Below are positions 53,201-59,757 of a stretch of DNA of 64,000 nt, piece by piece. Source of the DNA: an uncultured Acidimicrobiales bacterium (lineage in GTDB: Bacteria > Actinomycetota > Acidimicrobiia > Acidimicrobiales > Bin134); NCBI GenBank assembly GCA_951813555.1, contig OX638344.1:2447076-2511075 (forward strand), given 5' to 3'. Under the pieces are notes generated by a model. That model searched no databases and had not been told where the DNA came from. It saw only the letters and a list, made by a program, of their open reading frames with translations. A program made the position numbers and the translations under genes. Each line of letters opens with the position of its first letter. Position 1 is the stretch's first letter.

Positions 53201-55178
53201 GGCCCGAGAACGTCACCGACGTGGACGAAACGCCCGTCGTGGTCTGCTCGGTCTGCGCGCTGCCCGCCACCGCCAACTGCACCTTGGCGGTGTAGCCCGT
53301 GGCCCCCGTCACCTCGTTCCACGAGAACACGATGCTGGTCGTCGTCGCCGAGCACGCCAACCCGTCCGGCGGCGCCAGCAGCGTCGAGCAGGTCACCCCC
53401 GCCCAGCCCTGCGCGACGCTGCCCACGTTGGCGTGGACGCTCACGTAGTAGGCGGTGCCCGCCGCCAGGCCCGAGAACGTCACCGACGTGGACGAAACGC
53501 CCGTCGTGGTCTGCTCGGTCTGCGCGCTGCCCGCCACCGCCAACTGCACCTTGGCGGTGTAGCCCGTGGCCCCCGTCACCTCGTTCCACGAGAACACGAT
53601 GCTGGTCGTCGTCGCCGAGCACGCCAACCCGTCCGGCGGCGCCAGCAGCGTCGAGCAGGTCACCCCCGCCGAGCCCTGCGCGACGCTGCCCACGTTGGCG
53701 TGGACGCTCACGTAGTAGGCGGTGCCCGCCGCCAGGCCCGAGAACGTCACCGACGTGGACGAAACGCCCGTCGTGGTCTGCTCGGTCTGCGCGCTGCCCG
53801 CCACCGCCAACTGCACCTTGGCGGTGTAGCCCGTGGCCCCCGTCACCTCGTTCCACGAGAACACGATGCTGGTCGTCGTCGCCGAGCACGCCAACCCGTC
53901 CGGCGGCGCCAGCAGCGTCGAGCAGGTCACCCCCGCCGAGCCCTGCGCGACGCTGCCCACGTTGGCGTGGACGCTCACGTAGTAGGCGGTGCCCGCCGCC
54001 AGGCCCGAGAACGTCACCGACGTGGACGAAACGCCCGTCGTGGTCTGCTCGGTCTGCGCGCTGCCCGCCACCGCCAACTGCACCTTGGCGGTGTAGCCCG
54101 TGGCCCCCGTCACCTCGTTCCACGAGAACACGATGCTGGTCGTCGTCGCCGAGCACGCCAACCCCGTCGGCGGCGCCAGCAGCGTCGAGCAGGTCACCCC
54201 CGCCCACTGCTGGGCGACGCCGTTTACGTTGGAGTGGACGCTCACGTAGTAGGCGGTGCCCGCCGCCAGCCCCGAGAACGTCACCGACGTGGCCGTCGTG
54301 GTCTGCTCGGTCTGGGCGCTGCCCGCCACCGCCAACTGCACCTTCGCCGTGTAGTTCGTCGCCCCCGTCACCGAGTTCCACGAGAACACGATGCTGGTCG
54401 TCGTCGCCGAACACGCCAACCCCGTCGGCGCCGCTAGCAGCGAAGCCCCACAAAGAAAGCCCGGCAGACACGGCTTCGATCTCCCGGAATCGGGATGCGA
54501 CTGAGGCGGCGGCCCCGCGACTGCTTTGACCGGCACCGGCACCGCGCCGGCACCATCGGGAGCAGGCCCCGCGACTGCTTTGACCGGCACCGGCACTGCG
54601 CCGGCACCATCGGGAGCGCGTCCCGCGACTGCTTTGACCGGCACCGGCACTGCGCCGGCACCATCGGGAGCGCGTCCCGCGACTGCTTTGACCGGCACCG
54701 GCACTGCGCCGGCACCATCGGGAGCGCGTCCCGCGACTGCTTTGACCGGCACCGGCACTGCGCCGGCACCATCGGGAGCGCGTCCCGCGACTGCTTTGAC
54801 CGGCACCGGCACTGCGCCGGCACCATCGGGAGCGCGTCCCGCGACTGCTTTGACCGGCACCGGCACTGCGCCGGCACCATCGGGAGCGCGTCCCGCGACT
54901 GCTTTGACCGGCACCGGCACTGCGCCGGCACCATCGGGAGCGCGTCCCGCGACTGCTTTGACCGGCACCGGCACTGCGCCGGCACCATCGGGAGCGCGTC
55001 CCGCGACTGCTTTGACCGGCACCGGCACTGCGCCGGCACCATCGGGAGCGCGTCCCGCGACTGCTTTGACCGGCACCGGCACTGCGCCGGCACCATCGGG
55101 AGCAGGCCCCGCGACTGCTTTGACCGGCACCGCGCCGGCACCATCGGGAGCGCGTCCCGCGACTGCTTTGACCGGCAC
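47256..55178 (-). CDS. Array copy 1: giant protein with Val/Pro repeats, 17 FnIII domains and hexapeptide beta-helix (main open frame)
   Basis: 2640 codons open from GTG 55178. In order: 13 lysine-containing units of VPVKAVAG-RAPDGAGAVP type (residues 1-230); a short Cys-containing link; 17 tandem FnIII domains of 89 residues, each with Cys at the first and last strand (GLACSATTTSI ... AGVTCSTL), to about residue 1755; two diverged Cys-bounded FnIII-type domains (about 1755-1930); the linker SCVVPDGLTFC; about 65 hexapeptide-like rungs (about 1990-2440); variable insert; second helix segment and cap (CEDLWIHSNTAYAVPHKC); hydrophobic tail. The natural start is the signal-peptide frame at 55520, in the same frame but separated by three TAA codons. 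As it stands the main frame lacks an export signal. Directly downstream of secF. Confidence 0.75.
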   Translation of the reverse strand: MPVKAVAGRAPDGAGAVPVKAVAGPAPDGAGAVPVPVKAVAGRAPDGAGAVPVPVKAVAGRAPDGAGAVPVPVKAVAGRAPDGAGAVPVPVKAVAGRAPDGAGAVPVPVKAVAGRAPDGAGAVPVPVKAVAGRAPDGAGAVPVPVKAVAGRAPDGAGAVPVPVKAVAGRAPDGAGAVPVPVKAVAGRAPDGAGAVPVPVKAVAGPAPDGAGAVPVPVKAVAGPPPQSHPDSGRSKPCLPGFLCGASLLAAPTGLACSATTTSIVFSWNSVTGATNYTAKVQLAVAGSAQTEQTTTATSVTFSGLAAGTAYYVSVHSNVNGVAQQWAGVTCSTLLAPPTGLACSATTTSIVFSWNEVTGATGYTAKVQLAVAGSAQTEQTTTGVSSTSVTFSGLAAGTAYYVSVHANVGSVAQGSAGVTCSTLLAPPDGLACSATTTSIVFSWNEVTGATGYTAKVQLAVAGSAQTEQTTTGVSSTSVTFSGLAAGTAYYVSVHANVGSVAQGSAGVTCSTLLAPPDGLACSATTTSIVFSWNEVTGATGYTAKVQLAVAGSAQTEQTTTGVSSTSVTFSGLAAGTAYYVSVHANVGSVAQGWAGVTCSTLLAPPDGLACSATTTSIVFSWNEVTGATGYTAKVQLAVAGSAQTEQTTTGVSSTSVTFSGLAAGTAYYVSVHANVGSVAQGWAGVTCSTLLAPPDGLACSATTTSIEFSWNEVTGATGYTAKVQLAVAGSAQTEQTTTGVSSTSVTFSGLAAGTAYYVSVHANVGSVAQGWAGVTCSTLLAPPDGLACSATTTSIEFSWNEVTGATGYTAKVQLAVAGSDQTEQTTTGVSSTSVTFSGLAAGTAYYVSVHANVGSVAQGWAGVTCSTLLAPPDGLACSATTTSIEFSWNEVTGATGYTAKVQLAVAGSDQTEQTTTGVSSTSVTFSGLAAGTAYYVSVHANVGSEPQGWAGVTCSTLLAPPDGLACSATTTSIEFSWNEVTGATGYTAKVQLAVAGSDQTEQTTTGVSSTSVTFSGLAAGTAYYVSVHANVGSEPQGWAGVTCSTLLAPPDGLACSATTTSIEFSWNEVTGATGYTAKVQLAVAGSDQTEQTTTGVSSTSVTFSELAAGTAYYVSVHANVDAAAQGSAGVTCSTLLAPPDGLACSATTTSIEFSWNEVTGATGYTAKVQLAVAGSDQTEQTTTGVSSTSVTFSELAAGTAYYVSVHANVDAAAQGSAGVTCSTLLAPPDGLACSATTTSIEFSWNEVTGATGYTAKVQLAVAGSDQTEQTTTGVSSTSVTFSELAAGTAYYVSVHANVDAAAQGWAGVTCSTLLAPPDGLACSATTTSIEFSWNEVTGATGYTAKVQLAVAGSDQTEQTTTGVSSTSVTFSELAAGTAYYVSVHANVGSEPQGWAGVTCSTLLAPPDGLACSATTTSIEFSWNEVTGATGYTAKVQLAVAGSDQTEQTTTGVSSTSVTFSELAAGTAYYVSVHANVDAAAQGSAGVTCSTLLAPPDGLACSATTTSIEFSWNEVTGATGYTAKVQLAVAGSDQTEQTTTGVSSTSVTFSELAAGTAYYVSVHANVDAAAQGSAGVTCSTLLAPPDGLACSATTTSIEFSWNEVTGATGYTAKVQLAVAGSDQTEQTTTGVSSTSVTFSELAAGTAYYVSVHANVDAAAQGSAGVTCSTLLAPPDGLACSATTTSIEFSWNEVTGATGYTAKVQLAVAGSDQTEQTTTATSVTFSGLAADTAYYLSVHANVDGEPQGSAGATCTTLPPFGAPVVSCSATADSITVSWGEVEGATRYQVLLGGKRAVVVGTEFTFGGLGASTSYEVEVQAGDGSHWGETAVETCATAGGVGLALDCVVGTSTVVAVWGELEDTSRHRVRRSVGPGVGDWTAWDEIDGAVAVFGGLAYSTAYTVEVQKEVEVQAGGAMGWSAGVARVCETVEPLALPDSCVVPDGLTFCVAKNELMNVPESGAGDAPGGGIGTKGFYSPPMMRIYSDRDRLKMDHEGNLVMVSKGDRGGWVADSDSLADDAWVADSAWVAGNAVVGGNAFVYGSAGVFGNATVEGNALVYDQALVYGRATVTGSVYGDARVFGEEAVVSGDTETYSPHPYLLELIGYPLQLASPQLPLNLDERAKVYGNAWVSGKAKVYDKAEVCGGAVVSGEEVEVYDDAKVCSKEKPGRGPWVSQKAKVYRKAKVYHRATVTGQAKVHGDEAWVYNDATVSGTAEVRHHAKVYDDAWVSSNAVVERDAQVYDDARVGSNTLVTSSAEVYDDAKVFSDGRTLNALAEDSDEDDFLASYYGVVIAGAALVYDDAIVKDGAVVEGTYFPEDRDDRTSVYGNARVSEQAKVVAFAPRDRNTVYPYSPRVYGDAKISGNATVTENARVFGKAEVYGTATVTGHAKVFGSAKIFGEETKIHGNAQVFDAAEVYGNAEVYGQAMVFDFSNSQYWIGEDANGNSLKRDVFEEDDPARVLWTNSLVLVPYEYTPDDEITWTWSWPLSLVEEALDDLLDTVDPQFQDDWDDDFSIADYRPTAVFGDAVVQGQAKVWGGSYVFGGKVYQSGRISAHTNMNSGEVCEDLWIHSNTAYAVPHKCAGSGGFPWNSLACFAAPAVLSGAIGFTSAIGFTIGFTIGAACFAYEAYEVATAYSKAPGRA
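49925..54465. repeat. 17 tandem 267-bp FnIII-coding repeats
   Basis: Unit of 267 bp (89 codons), nearly identical between neighbours. Sequence types run in blocks: IVFSW with SAQ units at the 5' end of the gene, IEFSW with SDQ units at the 3' end. The loop before AGVTC alternates between three forms (VGSVAQG, VGSEPQG, VDAAAQG). The outermost units are slightly shorter and more diverged. The pattern fits repeated unequal crossing-over. All three forward and several reverse frames lack stops here, a side effect of the repeat. Confidence 0.9.
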
Positions 55179-55335
55179 CGCGCCGGCACCATCGGGAGCG
55201 CGTCCCGCGACTGCTTAGACCGGCACCGCGCCGGCACCATCGGGAGCGCGTCCCGCGACTGCTTAGACCGGCACCGCGCCGGCACCATCGGGAGCGCGTC
55301 CCGCGACTGCTTAGACCGGCACCGGCACCGCGCCG
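54505..55335. repeat. 16 tandem 48/54-bp Val/Pro-repeat units
   Basis: Units encode VPVKAVAGRAPDGAGA (48 bp) or the same with an extra Val-Pro (54 bp). Thirteen units carry an AAA lysine codon. The three nearest the 5' end of the gene (plus-strand TTA at 55215-55217, 55263-55265 and 55311-55313) carry TAA instead and are all in frame. In the protein this would be an extended, proline-rich stalk. Confidence 0.9.
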
Positions 55336-55520
55336 TCTGGCAATCTGCCAGAGGCATTCGAGTACTGGCTGTCAGCAGACGGCGCACCCTGCTCCCCATT
55401 AGCAGGGATTGGCGTGGATTCGCCTGAGCCAACTGTCCCCATTGGCTGCGCCCCTACAGGTACCGCCAAACCAGTCAATACCACAACAAACACAGCTACA
55501 ACAGCTACTACACGTTTCAC
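55311..55520 (-). CDS. Signal-peptide frame of array copy 1, ending at an in-frame TAA
   Basis: 69 codons from GTG 55520, preceded by a good ribosome site (GAGGAA, 7 nt upstream). MKRVVAVVAVFVVVLTGLAV with a cleavage-type site VGA-QP is a standard Sec signal peptide, without the lipobox of other copies. A Ser/Gly/Pro-rich mature start (GESTPIPANGEQGAPSA) follows and then the first Val/Pro unit, interrupted by TAA 55313-55311. It is in the same frame as the 2640-codon sequence, so both are parts of one ancestral gene. It may now be a pseudogene, or the downstream part may be reached by readthrough or restart. Confidence 0.75.
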   Translation of the reverse strand: MKRVVAVVAVFVVVLTGLAVPVGAQPMGTVGSGESTPIPANGEQGAPSADSQYSNASGRLPDGAVPVPV

Positions 55521-55659
55521 GAAGTGTTCCTCAGTATATGAACATCAATTGAGAGTGTATGATTCTCAAATTTAAAAACGCAATTTGCGTGAAAGAGGTC
55601 AAGAGCCTTCAAATCAAGCAGAGGCGCCAGCCTCCCCTCCCCCAGAGGCCCCAATACCG
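55521..55659 (-). promoter_or_regulatory. Leader and probable promoter region of the array, with inverted repeat
   Basis: 139 AT-rich nt between the secF stop and array copy 1. On the minus strand it holds TTGACC (55602-55597), a 13-nt inverted repeat ACGCAA-x-TTGCGT (55578-55590) and a TATACT box (55538-55533). The TTGACC and TATACT boxes are not properly spaced for one promoter, so the exact start is unsure. A weak 5-bp hairpin (55621-55634) after secF lacks a T-run, so read-through from secF into the array is possible. Confidence 0.45.
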
Positions 55660-56763
55660 TCAGCGCCGCTTGCGCTTTCGGGGGCGAGGGGGGATGACCG
55701 TTCCGGTGGGCGGGGGCCGGCGGGTCGCTCCGGGAGCTGGGGGCGCCGCCTGCGGCGAGGGCGGGCCGACGGCCACGTCCTCGACATCGTGCACCGTGGT
55801 GCCGCGGGACTGGGCTCGGGCCTCGAGGCGCTCCCGCTGCTCGGCGAACTCAGGCTGGCGCTCCTTCAACCAGGCCGCGGCCGGCGCGGCCACGAACAGC
55901 GACGAATAGGTTCCCACCAAAAGGCCGATGAGCAGGGCCACGGCGAACTCGGCCAAGGTGACCGCGCCCAGCACCAGCGTGCCGATGACCAGCATCGACA
56001 GCACCGGCAATACCGAGGTGATGGTGGTGTTCACCGACCGCAGGAGCACGGTGTTGAGCGCCGAGTTCATGATCCGGGTGTAGGTGGCCCGCCCGACCAG
56101 GGCCGAGCGGCGCTGGTAGTCGCGGTTCTTGTCGAACACCACCAAGGTGTCGTACAGGGAGTAGCCCATGATGGTGAGGAAGGCGATGACGGTGGCCGGG
56201 GTCACCTCGAACTGGAACAGGGCGTAGATGCCCACCGTGATGACGATGTCGTGGGCTACCGCCACCAGAGCGGCCACCGCCATCCGCCACTCCAGCGTCA
56301 ACGTGATGTAGATGGCCACCACGATGAAGAACACGATCAGCGCCCGGATGGCCTTGTCGGTGATCTCATCGCCCCACGAGGCGCTGATTGAGTTGAAGCT
56401 GATGTCGTCGAGGCTCTGGCCGGTGAGGGTGGCCAGGGCCAGCGACACCTCGGCCACGCTGGAGGCATCGGTGGCGTCCAACTCCGCTCTCACCCGCAGC
56501 ACGTCGCCGCCCACGAACTGGATCTTGGCGTCGGCCTGGCCCACGTCTCGCAGGGCGTCGCGCACATCGGCGGTGGAGACATCGGGCGCCGAGGCCTCCC
56601 ACACCGTGCCGCCCTCGAACTCAATGCCCAGGTTGACGCCCCGTACCAGCATGGCCACCACGCTGATGAGGATCAGGGCGGCCGACACTTTCAGGGTGGT
56701 CTTCCACAACTCGGGGAAGTCCACCCGGGTCTGGTTGCGCAACAGGCGCTGGAGGCGGCTCAT
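55660..56763 (-). CDS. secF: Protein translocase subunit SecF
   Basis: 367 aa from ATG 56763, overlapping the secD stop by 4 nt. Six membrane segments with a periplasmic domain between the first two (LGIEFEGGTVWEA). Conserved ISASWGDEITDKA, FLTIMGYSLYDTLVVFD and SVNTTITSVLPVL. The C-terminal 60 residues are charged, Pro/Arg-rich and end in RPRKRKRR. SecDF uses the proton gradient to pull proteins outward after SecA/YEG. The same-strand array of exported proteins follows directly. Confidence 0.95.
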   Translation of the reverse strand: MSRLQRLLRNQTRVDFPELWKTTLKVSAALILISVVAMLVRGVNLGIEFEGGTVWEASAPDVSTADVRDALRDVGQADAKIQFVGGDVLRVRAELDATDASSVAEVSLALATLTGQSLDDISFNSISASWGDEITDKAIRALIVFFIVVAIYITLTLEWRMAVAALVAVAHDIVITVGIYALFQFEVTPATVIAFLTIMGYSLYDTLVVFDKNRDYQRRSALVGRATYTRIMNSALNTVLLRSVNTTITSVLPVLSMLVIGTLVLGAVTLAEFAVALLIGLLVGTYSSLFVAAPAAAWLKERQPEFAEQRERLEARAQSRGTTVHDVEDVAVGPPSPQAAPPAPGATRRPPPTGTVIPPRPRKRKRR

Positions 56764-58256
56764 GATGCCTCGACTCCCGCAGGCATGGCCTCTTCCCTGG
56801 TGGGCAGGCCGAGGCGGTGGGGATGGGCCATCAGGCCCGGAGACCGAGCCATCAGCTGGGCGCAGGGCCGCAGGAAGAAGTAGGTGGCCACCAGGTCGAG
56901 CACCGAGGCCAGGCCCAGCATGAGGGCGAAGCCCCGAACCGAGCCGGCCGAGAGCCAGTACAAGATGACCGCGGCAATGAGCGAGGCGAAGTTGGCCCTG
57001 AAGATGGTCCGGAACGCCGCCGCAAAGGACTGCTCCAGCGACGACCGCAGCATGCGGCCGGTGGCCACGTCTTCTTTCAGGTGCTCGAAGTAGACCACGT
57101 TGGAGTCGAGCGACACGCCGATGGCCACGATGAGGCCGGTGACCCCGGCCAGCGTCAGCGCCAGATCCTGGGTTTCGCCCAGCCAGGCCACGATCACCCA
57201 AAGCAGGGTGGCCGACACCCCCAGGCTCAGCATGGCGACCACGCCCAAGAGCCGGTACATGACCACCATGTACAAGAACACCAGGGCCAGCCCGACGATG
57301 CCGGCAATGACCCCCGCCCGTAGGGAGTCGCCCCCGATGGTGGCCGAAACCGCCCGGCTGGTGCTGTCGCTCTGGGGGTCGGTGGGGTCTTGGAACTCGA
57401 TGGGCAGGGCGCCGTAGCGCAGCACCAGGGCCAGGTCTTCGGCCTCCTGCTCGGAGAAGTTGCCGGAGATGATTCCGCTGCCCCCGAAACGGGCTTCGTT
57501 CACTACCGGGGCCGACTCCACCGTGCCGTCTACCACGATGGCAATCTGGGCGGTGCGGCAGAAGTCGGAGGGCGGGTTGCACGCGGCGGCGATCTCATCG
57601 AATTTGTCGGCGCCCTCGTCGCCCCCCTTCAGGTTGAATTCGACCACATACTCGTTGGTGAACCGGCTGTCGGCGCTGGAGAGGCCCGCGCCGGTGAGCG
57701 AGGACGGGCCGAGCAGGTAGCGCTCCAGGCGGTCTCGGTGGGGCAGGACCACGAAGCGGTCGAGGAGATCATCGGCTGAGCTGGTGGTGGGCAGGGCCGT
57801 GACGTCGATCCCCGTGGGGCACGGGGCCAAGCCCCGGTTGTCCAGCTCGGGGGTGGGCAGCTCTTGGGTCGGGGGCGGATCGGCCTCGGGGTCGAGCAGC
57901 GAGCACACCGGGCGGAAGCGCAGCTCGGCAGTTTGGCCCACGATGTCGATGGCCCTCTGCTGATCGCTGATGCCGGGGAGCTGGACCACCACCCGGTTGC
58001 CCTGGCGGGTCACGTCGGGCTCGGCCACGCCCAGGCCGTCGATGCGGTCGCGGATGATCTCGACCGCGATGTCCAGATCGCCCTCGGTTATGGCCACCGG
58101 GCGGTCGGGGTCGTCGGCCGGCACCAGCACCACCTCGACCCCGCCCTTGAGGTCGAGCCCGAGAAGGGGCCGGTTGCCCACGGCCAGCGAGGCCGCCAAC
58201 AGCCCCGCGGCCGCGGCCACGATGAGGGCAAGGGAAACCAGCGATCGGCGGCTCAT
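56760..58256 (-). CDS. secD: Protein translocase subunit SecD
   Basis: 498 aa. First membrane segment, LGLDLKGGVEVVLVP motif, large periplasmic P1 domain, then five membrane segments (IVGLALVFLYMVVMYR; IGVSLDSNVVYFEHLKED; the last near 440-470). Partner of SecF, overlapping it by ATGA. 18 nt downstream of yajC. Confidence 0.95.
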   Translation of the reverse strand: MSRRSLVSLALIVAAAAGLLAASLAVGNRPLLGLDLKGGVEVVLVPADDPDRPVAITEGDLDIAVEIIRDRIDGLGVAEPDVTRQGNRVVVQLPGISDQQRAIDIVGQTAELRFRPVCSLLDPEADPPPTQELPTPELDNRGLAPCPTGIDVTALPTTSSADDLLDRFVVLPHRDRLERYLLGPSSLTGAGLSSADSRFTNEYVVEFNLKGGDEGADKFDEIAAACNPPSDFCRTAQIAIVVDGTVESAPVVNEARFGGSGIISGNFSEQEAEDLALVLRYGALPIEFQDPTDPQSDSTSRAVSATIGGDSLRAGVIAGIVGLALVFLYMVVMYRLLGVVAMLSLGVSATLLWVIVAWLGETQDLALTLAGVTGLIVAIGVSLDSNVVYFEHLKEDVATGRMLRSSLEQSFAAAFRTIFRANFASLIAAVILYWLSAGSVRGFALMLGLASVLDLVATYFFLRPCAQLMARSPGLMAHPHRLGLPTREEAMPAGVEAS

Positions 58257-58274
58257 TGACGCTGGATATGGGGG

Positions 58275-58562
58275 CTAGGCGCCAGCGTCGTCGCCATCGA
58301 CGTCGATGTCGGAATACACGATCTTGTTGGCGATGGTCTCGCGGCTGATCTTGATCTCGACACCATCAGATATCTCAATGAACACGGTGCCGCCGTCGAA
58401 ATCGGTGATCATCCCGTACAGGCCTGAGGCGGTAATAACCTCGTCGCCCACCTCAAGAGAGTCGAGCAGCGCTCGCTGTTCGCGCGCTTTGCGCTGCTGG
58501 GGGCGCACCATGAAGAAGTACATGGCGACGAACATCAAGAGCAGAAGCGGAAGGATCTCCAA
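58275..58562 (-). CDS. yajC: Preprotein translocase subunit YajC
   Basis: About 95 aa. A single N-terminal membrane segment (LEILPLLLLMFVAMYFFMV) followed by RPQQRK, the YajC signature, then VGDEVITASGLYGMI and an acidic tail. The frame is open far upstream but there it overlaps tgt and is not YajC-like. TTG 58562 gives the expected length. It works with SecDF. Confidence 0.88.
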   Translation of the reverse strand: MEILPLLLLMFVAMYFFMVRPQQRKAREQRALLDSLEVGDEVITASGLYGMITDFDGGTVFIEISDGVEIKISRETIANKIVYSDIDVDGDDAGA

Positions 58563-58617
58563 GGCTCTGAACTCTACCGGAAGTCCTAGCTGGGAGACGA
58601 CTCGGCGGGGCGGGCCA

Positions 58618-59757
58618 TCACCGGGCTGGCTGCTCGTTCTCGGGGAGGCGGGCCCACGCCTCAGCCACCCGTCGGCGAAGCCGGTCCAGCGTGCCGGCGG
58701 CGATGGCGCCTTGGGCGGTGTCCATGAGGGCCAGCAGCCAGGCCACGTTGTGGAGGGTGAGCAGCCGGGCGGCCGACGGCTCGTCCACGTTGAACAGGTG
58801 GCGGATATAGGCCCGGGAGTAGCGGGCGATCGGGCTGGCTGGGAACTGGGGGTCGACGGGGTGGTCATCGGCGGCGAACGACGCGTTGGTGATGTTGAGG
58901 CGGCCCTCGCCGGTGAGGGCAGTGCCGTGGCGGGCCAGCCGGGTGGGGAGCACGCAATCGAACATGTCCACTCCCATCGCCACGCATTCCACCAGTCCGA
59001 CCGGATCGCCCAGTCCCATGAAGTAGCGGGGCTGATCGGCGGGCAGTTGAGGGGTGGTGGCCGACAGCGCGGCCATCATCTGGTCTGGGGGCTCCCCCAC
59101 CGACAGCCCGCCCACCGCGTAGCCCTCGAAGCCCACCTCGATGGTCCGCGCTGCGCTCTCGGCCCGCAAGTCGGGGTCCAAACCGCCTTGGACGATGCCG
59201 AATTGGCTGGCGCCGGCCTGGTGTCCGCCCTGCTCCAGGAAGCGGCGGCGGGCCCGGGCCGCCCAGGCGGCGGTGCGGTCCACGGCCTGGCGCTGGACGG
59301 GCGCGGGGGCATCGGCTGGCGGGCACACGTCGAAGGCCATCTGGATGTCCGATCCGAGCTGGAGCTGCACGTCTACCACCCGCTCGGCGGTGAAGCGATG
59401 GGTAGAGCCGTCGTAAGTGGATTGGAACGTGGCGCCGCCGTCATCCACCTTGGGATCGAGGGAGAACACCTGGTAGCCCCCCGAGTCGGTAAGCACGTGG
59501 CCCGACCAGCCGGTGAATCCGTGGACGCCGCCCATGCGCTGCACCACCTCGGGGCCGGGCCTCATCATCAGGTGGTAGGTGTTGGCCAGGACCACCGCAG
59601 GCTTGAGGGCTTCGAGGTCGGCGGTGTCGAGGGTGCGGACTGCGGCCCGGGTGCCCACCGGCATGAAGCACGGGGTGGTGAACGAGCCCCTCGGGGTGGT
59701 GATGCGGCCCTTGCGGGCCTGCCCGTGTCGGGCTAGCACCTCGAATTGGAGGGTCAC
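58618..59757 (-). CDS. tgt: tRNA-guanine transglycosylase
   Basis: 379 aa from GTG 59757 (TLQFEVLARHGQARKGRI). Exchanges G34 for preQ1 in tRNAs with GUN anticodons. Signatures: FMPVGTRAAVRTL, LTDSGGYQVFSL (catalytic Asp region), GIVQGGLD, GGLSVGEP, and the DMFDCVLPTRLARHGTAL nucleophile region. The usual zinc ligands are degraded: the expected CxCxxC segment (between SFAADDHPVDPQFPASPIARYSRAYIR, given here as ADDHPVDPQ and SRAYIRHL) has no cysteines. Start overlaps the queA stop by 4 nt (GTGA). Confidence 0.9.
   Translation of the reverse strand: MTLQFEVLARHGQARKGRITTPRGSFTTPCFMPVGTRAAVRTLDTADLEALKPAVVLANTYHLMMRPGPEVVQRMGGVHGFTGWSGHVLTDSGGYQVFSLDPKVDDGGATFQSTYDGSTHRFTAERVVDVQLQLGSDIQMAFDVCPPADAPAPVQRQAVDRTAAWAARARRRFLEQGGHQAGASQFGIVQGGLDPDLRAESAARTIEVGFEGYAVGGLSVGEPPDQMMAALSATTPQLPADQPRYFMGLGDPVGLVECVAMGVDMFDCVLPTRLARHGTALTGEGRLNITNASFAADDHPVDPQFPASPIARYSRAYIRHLFNVDEPSAARLLTLHNVAWLLALMDTAQGAIAAGTLDRLRRRVAEAWARLPENEQPAR

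Noticed and set aside
49947-54437. Very long open frames on the plus strand (about 1496 codons) and in a second minus frame (about 1554 codons) over the FnIII repeats
   Set aside because: They arise because a stop-free 267-bp unit is repeated in tandem. Their translations are Arg/Gly/His-rich and unlike proteins, while the main minus frame gives clean FnIII domains.
54505-55335. CRISPR-like direct repeats of 48/54 bp
   Set aside because: There are no unique spacers; units abut directly and encode an in-frame protein repeat. No cas genes are present.
27876-55520. Diversity-generating retroelement as source of the variable inserts
   Set aside because: No reverse transcriptase or template repeat is visible, and the variation is by shared cassettes and whole rungs rather than scattered adenine-directed changes.
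56764-57582. N-terminal extension of secF to 640 residues
   Set aside because: It lies antiparallel in frame shadow over secD; ATG 56763 with a 4-nt overlap gives a normal SecF.
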